This document shows, in pieces, positions 43,354 to 54,118 of a stretch of 64,000 nt of DNA. How positions within the stretch are numbered: position 1 is the stretch's first letter; each line of letters opens with the position of its first letter. The notes under the pieces were generated by a model. It ran no database searches and had not been told where the DNA came from. It was given only the letters and a program-made list of their open reading frames with translations. Source of the DNA: Martelella mediterranea. GTDB lineage: Bacteria > Pseudomonadota > Alphaproteobacteria > Rhizobiales > Rhizobiaceae. The DNA lies in assembly GCF_021021415.1 (NCBI RefSeq), contig NZ_JAINWJ010000033.1, forward strand, positions 1 through 64,000, written 5' to 3'. A program made the position numbers and the translations under genes.

Positions 43354-43706
43354 GCACTGATTCCCGCTTTCTTTTGCAGCGCAGCAGGCGTTATCCCATT
43401 TTTGCCAAGCTTTACGGCTAATATACAGGCATTGAATCGCTCGCAGGTCGGCTCACGGGAAACAATTTCCCGCCCGAGCCGTTTCTACGAAGCCTGAACT
43501 GCAATTTTCCCGTCAGTTTCTGAGGGAGAGCCCAGCCGTGAGATATCCGCAATTTCCCCCGGCCTTGCCGGCGGTCTCGAGCGTCTTTGCGCGCAAATCC
43601 AGCCGATCCCCGGTCGCCATCCCGTCGCCGAGCGGAACAATTGTTCGCAGCCGCACAACGGGTGAGGCCCGCGCCGACGGCATGCCTTTCGGCCTCCAGC
43701 CGAGTG
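43354..43706. other. Intergenic region with a strong hairpin
   Basis: No gene seen between chpT and the lipoprotein start. A nested hairpin at 43449-43481 has arms CGGCTC/GAGCCG around a perfect CGGGAAA-CAA-TTTCCCG dyad and is followed by TTT; it may end chpT transcription. Several frames overlap here but lack ribosome sites. Confidence 0.5.
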
Positions 43707-45107
43707 ATGCCGACCGTGTCTGATCGAAACTTGCGAAACAGAGGGACCGCCAGGCTCAGCATGGGCGCGCTTGCGGGCGTCGGGCTGGCGCTTGCCGGCT
43801 GCGCCTCCCAGCAATTGCAGCAAACCGCCCAGCAGATCGACCTGATGGAGCAGGAACTCAGCGCGCAGCCGCCCGAACCGCCCGCCGATGGCGCAGTGCT
43901 GGGACCTTCTGAACTTCTGGCGAGCGCGGAAGGCGCCGGCAAGGATTTCATGCGCGCCCGCATCAACCGCGCGCGAGCCATGCTCGAGCTCGACAAGGTC
44001 AAATCCGCGCGCCTACCGCGCATCAGCGCCGAGGCGCGCCAGATTGCCACCTATACCGGCGATGATCTCGGGGATGTGGCCGGGACTTCGAATATCGTGC
44101 TCGGCGTCAACTGGGACATCTCGAAGGCGCTGCTCCGCCTCGATCAGCCATCGGTGGAGGTCGCAGGCCGGCTGATCCCGGTGCAATACCAGATCGCCCA
44201 GCGCACCGCGACGTCCAACCTTCTCAACACCTACAATGAATATACGACCCTCGATTTCAGGCATAAAAACGCCGTGCTGAAGGAAAAGGGGCTTGCCTGC
44301 CGGGCCGGCGATGTGGGTGAAGACGTCGCAAGCGGCGACGCGACAGCGCGGGAACTGAAAGCGCTCAAGGCGCAGGTCGCCGCCGCCCGCCACGAAGCCG
44401 ACGCCGTGTCGCGATTGCTCGCCTCGAAACGGGACGAACTGTTGGGCCTTGCAGGCCTTGCCGAAGGCGGCTATCGCGTGGCTCCGGAGCGCTCCGTACT
44501 GTCCTCGCTTTCCGGCTTCGAGTCGATAAAAAGCGACGATGCGGAGGCCTGTTTCGCAAGCTCCGGCAAGAAGCGCCTGGAGGATCTGCTCGTCGAAGCC
44601 TCGGCCGCGCAACTCGATCTCGCCCGGCAATCGCGTTTCACCAAGCTGAAGACCTCGATCCCCAGTTTCATGACCCAGACCGGCGGCCTGAACCTCCAGT
44701 TCCTGGTGTCCTATGTCCTGCCGCTGATCGATGAAGGCGATGCGCTGCGCATGACGCAGAACGCCCGGCTGACGCTCATGGAGACGATCCTGAGCGCGCG
44801 CGACAACCGCCGCGACTTCATGAACGACTTCAACGCCCTGAAACTCGGCATCGCCGCCGCCGAAAGCGACCTCGCCGCGGCGAACGCGGCGCTGGTGCGG
44901 GCGGAAAACCAGTTGCAGAATGCCGATGAAGCGGCGCATTGCGGGGAGAGTGTCGATGTCGAGAAGGCGAAAACCTCAGTAGCAGCCGCGAAATTCAAGA
45001 TCGACATGCTCAAGAGCCGCCTCCTGCTGCTCTGCGCCCCGCTGAGCGAGAAGACCAGCGATGATACGGGCGCAGCAGCGCTTGCCGGGATGCGAAGCGG
45101 GAAGTGA
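43707..45107 (+). CDS. TolC-like outer-membrane lipoprotein
   Basis: A 466-residue protein. The signal ends in the lipobox LALAGC (Cys32 from ATG 43707). The body is long helices broken by beta-like segments, including ARLPRISAEARQIATY, NTYNEYTTLDFRHKN and VSYVLPLIDEGDALRM, an arrangement like two repeats of the outer-membrane efflux (TolC/NodT) family. No pump or membrane-fusion gene is nearby. The frame is open from 43587; ATG 43707 is chosen because it begins the signal peptide. The OEP call is moderate. Confidence 0.6.
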   Translation: MPTVSDRNLRNRGTARLSMGALAGVGLALAGCASQQLQQTAQQIDLMEQELSAQPPEPPADGAVLGPSELLASAEGAGKDFMRARINRARAMLELDKVKSARLPRISAEARQIATYTGDDLGDVAGTSNIVLGVNWDISKALLRLDQPSVEVAGRLIPVQYQIAQRTATSNLLNTYNEYTTLDFRHKNAVLKEKGLACRAGDVGEDVASGDATARELKALKAQVAAARHEADAVSRLLASKRDELLGLAGLAEGGYRVAPERSVLSSLSGFESIKSDDAEACFASSGKKRLEDLLVEASAAQLDLARQSRFTKLKTSIPSFMTQTGGLNLQFLVSYVLPLIDEGDALRMTQNARLTLMETILSARDNRRDFMNDFNALKLGIAAAESDLAAANAALVRAENQLQNADEAAHCGESVDVEKAKTSVAAAKFKIDMLKSRLLLLCAPLSEKTSDDTGAAALAGMRSGK

Positions 45108-45223
45108 GATTCTGCGGGCCTGCTCCGTCCGGACGGACCGGCAAGGGCGCCGGCCCAAACGAAAAGCGGCGCCGCGTTCCTGAGCGTCCAATCCAGCCGG
45201 GAACAAACCATATGTAAATGAGC

Positions 45224-45253
45224 AGGCCCTCACGCATCACCGCGTGAGGGCGT
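45224..45253. terminator. Convergent hairpin at the nitroreductase stop
   Basis: A perfect 10-bp stem (45226-45235 with 45242-45251), with the nitroreductase stop in the loop. It lies between convergent genes and can serve both; T tracts are weak. Confidence 0.6.
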
Positions 45254-45881
45254 TATGCGTTGTGTGACGACGATGTCGACGCGCTTCGTCCGCGCTCAGG
45301 AACCGGGCCCCGAGGCACATCAGCGCGACAGGCGCGAGGGGCGGCGCAAGCCCGAGAACACTGGCCGTGGCTTCATCATTGAAACCACCAACCAGAACGC
45401 TTCCGAGCCCCTCCGCCACCGCCATGAGCTGGATATTTTGCGCCGCCGCGCCCGCCTCCAGAAAGATGTAGCGCTCGCCGCGCGCGCCATAGGGCTGCTG
45501 TTCAACGAATGCCCGCACCGGCGTCAGCATGTCAGCGCATATGGCAATAATGCACGCCGCATTCGCAATCCACTCCGGATGACCAATGGCCGCCTTGCAA
45601 AGGGCCGGCCGCAAATCGGCATGATTGATGTTCCTCAGGTCAAGCCCGCCCGGTTCAGCGGCATACAATCCGCTGTCAAGGCCGTCGACCCTGCTTGCCA
45701 TGACAAACAGGCGAAGCGGGTAGAGCGCGTGGGCTGAAGGAACGGTCCTTCCGTCATCCTCTCCCGACTTGCCCTGGCCCGCCCACAGGATTTTTTCCAG
45801 CGAGCGAAGCGGTATCGCATGCTTCGCGAACGCGCGGACAGAGCGACGCCGGGTGAGCGCGTGAGCAAGGGTTATGTCCAT
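45237..45881 (-). CDS. SagB-type nitroreductase family oxidoreductase
   Basis: An FMN-dependent flavoprotein of 214 residues. It follows the SagB/ThcOx subgroup: RRRSVRAFAKHAIPLRSLEK, ILWAGQGKSG, then VPSAHALYPLRLFV and YIFLEAGAAAQNIQLMAVAEGLGS. SagB proteins oxidise azolines in peptide natural products, but there is no cyclodehydratase partner here, so a stand-alone reductase is more likely. Minus strand, single gene. Confidence 0.82.
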   Translation of the reverse strand: MDITLAHALTRRRSVRAFAKHAIPLRSLEKILWAGQGKSGEDDGRTVPSAHALYPLRLFVMASRVDGLDSGLYAAEPGGLDLRNINHADLRPALCKAAIGHPEWIANAACIIAICADMLTPVRAFVEQQPYGARGERYIFLEAGAAAQNIQLMAVAEGLGSVLVGGFNDEATASVLGLAPPLAPVALMCLGARFLSADEARRHRRHTTHNALTR

Positions 45882-45933
45882 CTGTCCAGCCTCGCTTCAC
45901 CTCGGCAAGCGTGCAGGCTTTATCGGAAAGCCT

Positions 45934-47709
45934 TCAATTGTCGCCGATATCGCCCAGCGCCTGCCATTCCTGGACGGCGCGGTCGAAGATTGCCATGCCG
46001 GTCGTGCCCTTTTCCAGCGTCAGCAGCGCGCGGCGGCCGTTGCGGTAGGTGATCGGGATATCGATCCAGTTGCGCTCGGCCAGCAGCGCCAGGTTCTGGC
46101 CGCGCGCCTGATCGAAATCATTGAGCGCCAGCATATAGAGATCGTCGGTGATCTTGGCCGAGACCGCGATCAGCGGATCGCCCCTGGCGGCTTCGGTGTT
46201 CTTGAGCGAGATCCTCTGGACATTGTCGACCGCGCCGCCCTGGAAATTATCGCCGAGCGTGAACGCAATATCGATGAGATGGCTTGCCGGCAGCGAGGAA
46301 TCGTCATTACGACGGAAGGTAATCACGCCGGAAAGCCCGGCCTCGGGCACGTTCATGACGCCCTCGATCACCGGTTCGGACACCGCCGTGCCGGTGTTCT
46401 CCTGCTTCAGTTCCCAGGTCACCGTGCCCTGATAGGCCGACGGGACCGACTGGCCAAGCTGCTCCTCGTAAAGGAACATCTTCTGCGCGGAGCCGACCGG
46501 CGGCGCGGGCGCGGCCGCTTCCTGCGTGGAGCCGGAAGTCGCCGGCGCGCCGGATGTCTGGTTGGCTACGGTGCGCGCCGGTCCGGCGGTGGCGCCGGCG
46601 GCGGGCAGGCCTTCCTCAACCTCGGTGCCATCCGGTAGCAGCCGCTGGGTGAATTGCTTTTCGCCTGCCGCTTCGCCCTCGTCCGCAGCGTCCTCAGCCG
46701 GCGCCTGAGCGGTCTCAGCCTCAGGTTCGGTCGCCGGCGGCGCCTCGGGCTCTGCCGGCGTTTCGGCAGCCTGCTCTTGCCCCGGGTCAACCAGCGCCGT
46801 CACCGTGTCGCGACCCTGCCAGGCAAAATAGCCGCCGACCGCGACCACCGCCAGAATGACAACGGCGGCAACCGCAATCACAATACGCTTCGCCCCGCCG
46901 CGCCCTCCACGCTCCGTCTCGTCGCCATCGCGACCGTAACCGGAGGACCGCTCATCATCATCGTAACCCGGCTCTTCCGGCTCAAGGCCCAGAAGGTTGT
47001 CGACGTGAGCCCAGTCTTTTTCGGAAACAGGTCGCCCGCCCGCAGGCGCGACAGGTTCGGTTGGCACGGCAGCGGGCGCCGCCTCGTAGCGCCAATCGTC
47101 AGCGGCGCGGCGTTCGTCCTCATCCGGCTCGACCACCACCGATCCGGCATCGCTTTCCTCTTCTTCCTCCGGCGTGTCGAAGGAATAGGACTCCGCGGCA
47201 TCGCGCGCGCGCTCGTAGACGACCCTGTCAGGCCGGTTGACCGCCTCGAAGGTGGCGCCTTGCAGGAAGCCTGTGGCTTGGCGCGGCTGCGCAGGTTCTG
47301 GTTCCAGCTCGGGCTCGGGCTCGGGCTCGAAGTGATGCTCCGGTTCCGGCGCAACGTCGTCTACCGGAGGCTCTTCATACGGCTCTTCGTCGCGATAAGG
47401 CTCCTCGACCGGGGTTTCCGGCGCAACATCGTCCTCGACCGGCACCTCGTCGGTAAACCCGTCGACCTCCTCGACAATCTCCTCGTCGGGCGGCAGGGCG
47501 ACGGCGAAATCGCTCTCGACTTCGGCGATTGCGGCATCGATCTTGTCGATCTGCCGCTTGATCATCGCTTCCGGCGGCGGGGGGTTCATGTTTTCCATCT
47601 GCCGGATGACAGCAGAGCGCGCCTTTTCATAGACGCGGGCGCGCAATTCCGGAGATTGCTCCGGAAGGCCTTCGACCGCGCGCCGAATGACTGCTGTGAA
47701 ATCCGCCAT
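45934..47709 (-). CDS. Large single-pass membrane protein of unknown function
   Basis: A 591-residue protein. Residues 1-75 form a helical start (VIRRAVEGLPEQSPELRARV); 76-270 are Pro/Glu/Asp-rich and probably disordered; one helix (275-297) crosses the membrane; another Pro/Ala/Glu linker follows; and the last 190 residues form a folded periplasmic domain (YQGTVTWELKQENTG, VIEGVMNVPEAGLSGVI, RNWIDIPITYRNGRRALLTL). Such proteins sit beside purA in rhizobia but have no known role. Confidence 0.75.
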   Translation of the reverse strand: MADFTAVIRRAVEGLPEQSPELRARVYEKARSAVIRQMENMNPPPPEAMIKRQIDKIDAAIAEVESDFAVALPPDEEIVEEVDGFTDEVPVEDDVAPETPVEEPYRDEEPYEEPPVDDVAPEPEHHFEPEPEPELEPEPAQPRQATGFLQGATFEAVNRPDRVVYERARDAAESYSFDTPEEEEESDAGSVVVEPDEDERRAADDWRYEAAPAAVPTEPVAPAGGRPVSEKDWAHVDNLLGLEPEEPGYDDDERSSGYGRDGDETERGGRGGAKRIVIAVAAVVILAVVAVGGYFAWQGRDTVTALVDPGQEQAAETPAEPEAPPATEPEAETAQAPAEDAADEGEAAGEKQFTQRLLPDGTEVEEGLPAAGATAGPARTVANQTSGAPATSGSTQEAAAPAPPVGSAQKMFLYEEQLGQSVPSAYQGTVTWELKQENTGTAVSEPVIEGVMNVPEAGLSGVITFRRNDDSSLPASHLIDIAFTLGDNFQGGAVDNVQRISLKNTEAARGDPLIAVSAKITDDLYMLALNDFDQARGQNLALLAERNWIDIPITYRNGRRALLTLEKGTTGMAIFDRAVQEWQALGDIGDN

Positions 47710-47760
47710 GAATCACCCCTATTGTGCGGGACAGTGCCGCGACAATACTACGATTTTTTC

Positions 47761-49059
<1,299 letters not shown>

Positions 49060-49222
49060 ATCACCTACCTGGAAGTCCTAAGTCACGGTTAAGCCGCAGC
49101 ATCTATAACCATCTCGCTGTCATATTGCGATCCCCCACGCCCGCAAGCGCAAAATTTTCTCGTGACAGCCCCATGGCAGACGGACTATTGCGTCCTTACC
49201 CTCGAATGGATTGGCGAATGAC

Positions 49223-50134
49223 ATGAAATCAGGCGCGCACGCCAGCGAATGGCAGGCCTATCTGCTTCTCACTATCACGGCATTTCTTTGGGGCGGAAAC
49301 ATGACCGCGGGCAAGCTGGCCGTGGGGCACGTTTCCCCCATGGTTCTCAATTCCCTGCGCTGGACCTTGGCCGCCATCGTTCTCGGCCTGTTTTCGCTGC
49401 CGCAGATGCGCCGGGACTGGCCGGTGGTCAGGCGTAACTGGCCGGCGATCCTCGCCTTTGGCGCGGTCGGCTATACGGCCTATAACGCCTTTCTCTATTC
49501 CGGGCTCCAGCTCACCTCGGCGATCAACGTGTCGATGATCCAGGCGAGCCTGCCGTTTTGCATCCTCGCCATCAATTTCGCGCTGTTTCGCACCCGCTCG
49601 ACCGTGCTGCAGATGACCGGTTTCATGCTGACGCTGGCGGGCGTTGCCACCGTTGTTTCCCAGGGCGAGATGCGCAAGCTGTTGCATCTCGATCTCAATC
49701 TCGGCGATCTGCTGGCGCTTGCCGCAGCGCTCAGCTATTCCGGCTACACCGTGGCGCTGCGCTGGAAACCCCCGCTCGACTGGCGGGTGATGGTGATCTC
49801 GTTCTGCTGCGGGGCGGTGATCGCCTCAATACCTTTGGTGGCAGCCGAAATCGCCGTAGGCGCCGCGATCTTCCCGCATGACGCCATCGGCTTCGGCGTG
49901 GTGCTCTATGCAGGCCTGTTTCCCTCGCTTATCTCCCAGGTCTTCTTCATCCGCGGCGTCGATGTGATCGGCCCCAACCGCGCCGGCATCTTCATCAATC
50001 TGATCCCGGTGTTCGGCACGTTTATCGCCGTGGTCGTACTCGGCGAGCAGTTTTCGGGCTTCCATGCCATTGCCCTTGTGCTCGTGGTCGGCGGGATTGC
50101 GCTTGCCCAGTGGGGCAAACCGAAGCCGGCCTGA
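49223..50134 (+). CDS. EamA/DMT-family transporter
   Basis: A 303-residue drug/metabolite exporter with ten helices in two EamA repeats; the first starts LLLTITAFLWGGNMTAGKLAV, the second LGDLLALAAALSYSGYTVAL. C-terminal NLIPVFGTFIAVVVLGEQ is a family hallmark. Substrate unknown. Start could be ATG 49223 or TTG 49211. It is divergent from purA and 122 nt before the creatininase-family gene. Confidence 0.88.
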   Translation: MKSGAHASEWQAYLLLTITAFLWGGNMTAGKLAVGHVSPMVLNSLRWTLAAIVLGLFSLPQMRRDWPVVRRNWPAILAFGAVGYTAYNAFLYSGLQLTSAINVSMIQASLPFCILAINFALFRTRSTVLQMTGFMLTLAGVATVVSQGEMRKLLHLDLNLGDLLALAAALSYSGYTVALRWKPPLDWRVMVISFCCGAVIASIPLVAAEIAVGAAIFPHDAIGFGVVLYAGLFPSLISQVFFIRGVDVIGPNRAGIFINLIPVFGTFIAVVVLGEQFSGFHAIALVLVVGGIALAQWGKPKPA

Positions 50135-50256
50135 GACCGCGCGCAAAAAGAGAGCGGCCGGGACGCAAAACGATGCTTTTGCTGGACACCGCCTTTGCCT
50201 AAACCTGTCTGAGACGCCGCTGGAAGAAGCGGCGGGGAACATGAGACAGGTGACAC

Positions 50257-51057
50257 ATGGCCAAGCGCTTTTACTGGAATGAACTGACGAGCCCGGAATT
50301 TTCAGCACTTGATGCCGAAAAGACGATCGCGATTCTGCCGATCGCCTCCACCGAGCAGCACGGCCCCCACCTGCCGGTCGCGACCGATGTCGCGATCGCG
50401 CGCGGAATGCTGGATACGCTTCAGGACATGATCCCCGACGATCTCGACGTTCTGGTGCTGCCGGTGCAGGAAATTGGCAAGGCCAACGAACACGTCTACG
50501 GCCCCGGCACGCTGTCCTTCGGCGCCGATATCCTGATTCCCGCCTGGACCGCGATCGGCGAGAAGGTCGCGGAAGCCGGCCTCAGGAAGATGATCATCGT
50601 CAACAGCCATGGCGGCAATCTCGACGTCATGCACATCGTCGCGCGCGAGATGCGGGTGCGGTTTGCGATGGCGGTGGTTTCCACCCAGTGGGGCCGGTTC
50701 GGCCATCCCGAAGGCATGATCAGCGATGAGGAGCGCGCCTACGGCATCCATGCCGGCGAGGTCGAAACCTCGCTGATGCTGCATTTCCGGCCCGAGCTGG
50801 TAAAGATGGAGCATGCGGAAAACTTCGTCTCGCTCGCCAAATGGCAGAAGGAAAACACCCGCCACCTGCAGCCGATCCCGCCCAATTCGCTCGCCTGGAT
50901 CGCCCACGACCTCAACCCCAAGGGCGCCGTCGGCAACGCGGCGGCAGGCACCGCCGAGAAGGGCAAGGCGATCGCCCGGCATCAGGCTGCGGGCTTTATC
51001 GAACTGATCGAGGATTTGAAGGGTTATCCGCTGGAGAAACTTTACACGCCTGCGTAA
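50257..51057 (+). CDS. Creatininase family amidohydrolase
   Basis: A metal-dependent amidohydrolase of 266 residues. Ligands follow the family pattern: Glu33 and His35 in STEQHGPHLP, Asp44 in ATD, His118 in NSHGGN, and Glu168 in HAGEVETS. Members act on creatinine, on formamide derivatives in riboflavin/F420 or PQQ-like pathways, or on other cyclic amides; which one cannot be told. A CAGGTG site precedes the ATG. Confidence 0.88.
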   Translation: MAKRFYWNELTSPEFSALDAEKTIAILPIASTEQHGPHLPVATDVAIARGMLDTLQDMIPDDLDVLVLPVQEIGKANEHVYGPGTLSFGADILIPAWTAIGEKVAEAGLRKMIIVNSHGGNLDVMHIVAREMRVRFAMAVVSTQWGRFGHPEGMISDEERAYGIHAGEVETSLMLHFRPELVKMEHAENFVSLAKWQKENTRHLQPIPPNSLAWIAHDLNPKGAVGNAAAGTAEKGKAIARHQAAGFIELIEDLKGYPLEKLYTPA

Positions 51058-51156
51058 GCGGGCAACGCCATCTGACCTCAGCCCAGGCCAGGGAACACGG
51101 CGCGCCAAAGAAAAAAGAGCGTTGACGATATCAGCGGATTGGCACACTAAAGAGCC

Positions 51157-51852
51157 ATGAAACGCTTTCTGGTAATTCCGTTCGTCTTTCTGGCTCTCAA
51201 CTCTCCCGTCAGGTCGGAGACTCCTGCCATGGCCGACGATGCGTCCACGGACTGGCCGTCCCCCGAGAGATCCGTATCAGGCAACGTCTTGACGAGTGCG
51301 ACAGATCCGGCCATTCGCGTCGTCGTTCCCGACGACGCAGAATATATCGGGTCTGTGCGCTGGCCTCTTTACAATGTAACAGATGCTGAAATGCATGTTT
51401 TCGTTGAAGCTGACGATTATGGTCTGGTGGAGCGATTCTACTGGATTCAGTTCGAAAGCTATCTGGATGACAATCATCACACCTTCGATTATCCGCAGAG
51501 CAACCCGCAGACGATGGAGCTGGATGGTAGAACGGTGCATGTGCTTCCAGGCATGACGATGGCCAACCCGCCAGAAATTCGCGAAGGTTCGGACGGCTCG
51601 ATGTTTCGCCAGTTGGTGGCCGAGGCGGGATATCGTTTGCCGACCTATATGGCGAATGTTCGCTTCGTCGAATTGTTCGAGCCGAGCCATCGGAAAGAGT
51701 TGATGATCATCTACGGCGAGAACTTGGATGCTGTAATTACGCAGTTGGGCGCCGCTCAAGCGCGCGGGCGTGAAAGTTTCGCCTTTGCAGAAATGTATCC
51801 GCCTCTGATCGAGCGCGCAGCTTCCAACTTGGATTTGATAACGTCAGATTAG
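51157..51852 (+). CDS. Secreted protein of unknown function
   Basis: A 231-residue protein with a signal peptide (MKRFLVIPFVFLALNS, cleavage near residue 20). The body is rich in aromatic residues (GLVERFYWIQFESYLDD, YPQSNPQTMELDGRTVHVL) and includes MANVRFVELFEPSHRKELMI. Its base composition is lower in GC than neighbours, which suggests later gain. No family recognised. Ribosome site is weak. Confidence 0.6.
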   Translation: MKRFLVIPFVFLALNSPVRSETPAMADDASTDWPSPERSVSGNVLTSATDPAIRVVVPDDAEYIGSVRWPLYNVTDAEMHVFVEADDYGLVERFYWIQFESYLDDNHHTFDYPQSNPQTMELDGRTVHVLPGMTMANPPEIREGSDGSMFRQLVAEAGYRLPTYMANVRFVELFEPSHRKELMIIYGENLDAVITQLGAAQARGRESFAFAEMYPPLIERAASNLDLITSD

Positions 51853-51925
51853 GCCGTGGCAGGCCTATGACTTTCCTTTTTTCACCGAATATCCGCGTTC
51901 CGCGCCTGGTCAACGCCCCTTGGTA

Positions 51926-52867
51926 TCACGACGCCGTCTCCGGCAAATGCCGGCGCTCCTGCAGCGTCGCGATCATCGCGGCCAGTTCGCGCAGCAGATA
52001 GTCCACAAAAAGACTGGTGGCGGCGTCGAGGGGGGCGCGGGCGCGGGCGAAGAGTTTCATCGGCTGGTGGCGCACATGCGGGTCGGCGACCGGGCGGAAC
52101 ACCAGTTCGCCCCGGCTGCAATCGTCATAGACATCGAGCGGGTTGAGGAAGGTCAGGCCCGTGCCGCGCTTGACCAGCTGTTTCAGCATTTCCGACGCAT
52201 TGGTCTCCACCACCGGCTCGATCGGCAGCGGCAGCGGCGACAGCATGAGATTGATGACATTGCGCAGGCTGGTGCCCGTCTGCGCCAGCACCAGCGGCTC
52301 CTGCACGACATCGGCGACATTGACGCGCTCCTGTTCGCCAAGCGGATGGCCGGGCGGCAGCACCGCGCCGATCGGCACGTCGAAGGTGGCGACGGTGCGG
52401 ATGCCCGGCGTCGGCGGAATATTGAAGCCGAGGCCGAGATCGACCTCGCCGGTGACAACGGAGGCAATGGTGGTGTCACCGATATCCGAGCGCAGGTGAA
52501 TGCGAATGCGCGGGTTTTCCGCCACGAACCGGGCTATGATCTCCGGCAACGGGCCGGCCGCAAGACCGACGGTGGTGACCAGCGTGACCTTGCCGGCCTG
52601 CGGCATTTTCAGCGCCCGGATACGCGCCTCCAGCCGGTCATAGCTTTTCAGCACCTCGCGGATATGCTCGACGCACATCTCGCCGGCCGCCGTCAGCCGC
52701 AGGCCGCGCGGCAGCCGCTCGAACAGCGGCGCGCCGAATTCCTCCTCCAGAGCGAGAATCTGCCGGTTGACCGCCGAGGAAGCGACATTCAGCCGCTGCG
52801 CCGCCTTGCGGATCGATCCGCAACGGGCGATTTCATCTATATATTGCAGTTTGCGGGAGTGCAGCAT
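51926..52867 (-). CDS. LysR-family transcriptional regulator
   Basis: A 313-residue regulator: HTH in IARCGSIRKAAQRLNVASSA and VNRQILALEEEFGAPLFERL, then a periplasmic-receptor-like effector domain. ATG 52867 begins the HTH domain properly; the TTG at 52894 adds nine odd residues. It is divergent from an ABC importer and catabolic genes (176-bp gap), the standard arrangement for a LysR activator of that operon. Confidence 0.92.
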   Translation of the reverse strand: MLHSRKLQYIDEIARCGSIRKAAQRLNVASSAVNRQILALEEEFGAPLFERLPRGLRLTAAGEMCVEHIREVLKSYDRLEARIRALKMPQAGKVTLVTTVGLAAGPLPEIIARFVAENPRIRIHLRSDIGDTTIASVVTGEVDLGLGFNIPPTPGIRTVATFDVPIGAVLPPGHPLGEQERVNVADVVQEPLVLAQTGTSLRNVINLMLSPLPLPIEPVVETNASEMLKQLVKRGTGLTFLNPLDVYDDCSRGELVFRPVADPHVRHQPMKLFARARAPLDAATSLFVDYLLRELAAMIATLQERRHLPETAS

Positions 52868-52982
52868 CGGGTTAAACTCGGCTGGAGTGACCAATTTTTA
52901 CGCAGTGCGACTACAATTATATCATTCCCGAGCCTTGTGCAAAAAAGGCATCGATGCGCACGAAAATTGATACTTCTCAAAC

Positions 52983-52997
52983 AGCGGTTAAGCCGCT
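52983..52997. promoter_or_regulatory. Candidate LysR operator dyad
   Basis: AGCGG-TTAAG-CCGCT (5+5+5) lies in the AT-rich gap between the LysR gene and the importer, flanked by CTCAAA on both sides. Placement fits a LysR site; specificity unproven. Confidence 0.35.
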
Positions 52998-53043
52998 CAA
53001 ATACCAATCATAAGCTTCAGCAAAACGCGAAGGGGAACGAGAA

Positions 53044-54054
53044 ATGTCACTTCAATCCAGCATGACCGGGCTTGCAGCATTTGCCGGCCTGACGCTTGCA
53101 GCCACAGCGCCCGCGCTTGCGCTCGACGAGGTCTCCTACGGCACCAACTGGCTGGCCCAGGCCGAGCATGGCGGCTTCTACCAGGCGGTTGCCGACGGCA
53201 CCTACGAGAAATACGGGCTCGACGTCACGATCGTGCAGGGCGGGCCGCAGGCGGCCAACCGCGCGCTGTTGATCGCCGGCAAGGTCGATTTCTACATGGG
53301 CTCGCCGCAGGGCGAATTCGACGCCGTGGTCGAGGACATTCCGCTGATCGATGTCGCGGCGATCTTCCAGAAGGACCCGCAGATCCTGATGGCGCATCCC
53401 GATCAGGGCATCGAGGAATTCGCCGATCTCGCAAAACTGCCGACGATCTTCATGGGCAAGGACGGGTTCCTGTCCTATTTCCAGTGGATGAAGGCCAATT
53501 TCGACGGCTTCAGCGACGAGCAGTACAAGCCCTACACCTTCAACCCGGCCCCGTTCATCGCCGATCCGCAATCCGCCCAGCAGGGCTATCTGACGTCGGA
53601 GCCCTATTCGGTGGAAAAGGAAGCGGGCTGGACGCCGAAGGTCTTCCTGCTCGCCGACAGCGGCTACTCGCCCTATTCGACGATGATCACCGCCCAGCAG
53701 AAGATGGTCGATGAGAACCCCGACCTCGTGCAGCGCTTCGTCGATGCCTCGATCGAAGGCTGGTACAATTACCTCTACGGCGACAACACGGCCGCCAACG
53801 ATCTGATCAAGAAAGACAATCCGGAAATGACGGATGAGCAGATCGCTTTCTCCATCGACAAGATGAAGGAATACGGCATCGTCGTTTCCGGCGAGGCCGA
53901 GGAAGGCGGCATCGGCTGCATGACCGATGAACACTTCAAGACCTTCTTCGACGACATGGTCGATATCGGGCTCTATGAAGCCGACCTCGACTACACCAAG
54001 GCCTACACCACGCAGTTCGTTTGCAAGGGCGTTGGCAAGGACCTGATGAAATAG
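53044..54054 (+). CDS. ABC transporter substrate-binding protein (NMT1/THI5-like)
   Basis: A 336-residue periplasmic receptor with signal peptide to about residue 26 (ALA-LDEVS). The fold is that of SsuA/ThiY: LDEVSYGTNWLAQAEHGGFY, YGLDVTIVQGGPQAANRALL, then GKVDFYMGSPQG. Ligands in this family include sulfonates, pyrimidines and other small nitrogen compounds. It begins an operon of importer plus catabolic enzymes. GAAGGGGAACG precedes the ATG. Confidence 0.88.
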   Translation: MSLQSSMTGLAAFAGLTLAATAPALALDEVSYGTNWLAQAEHGGFYQAVADGTYEKYGLDVTIVQGGPQAANRALLIAGKVDFYMGSPQGEFDAVVEDIPLIDVAAIFQKDPQILMAHPDQGIEEFADLAKLPTIFMGKDGFLSYFQWMKANFDGFSDEQYKPYTFNPAPFIADPQSAQQGYLTSEPYSVEKEAGWTPKVFLLADSGYSPYSTMITAQQKMVDENPDLVQRFVDASIEGWYNYLYGDNTAANDLIKKDNPEMTDEQIAFSIDKMKEYGIVVSGEAEEGGIGCMTDEHFKTFFDDMVDIGLYEADLDYTKAYTTQFVCKGVGKDLMK

Positions 54055-54118
54055 TCTGCCTGCAGTCTTCGCCCCGCGTCCGCGCGGGGCGGCCCGTTTA
54101 CGCATTCAGGAAAACCGC

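Noticed and set aside
52868-53043. TPP riboswitch before the NMT1/THI5-like importer
   Set aside because: The conserved CTGAGA and related thi-box elements are absent.
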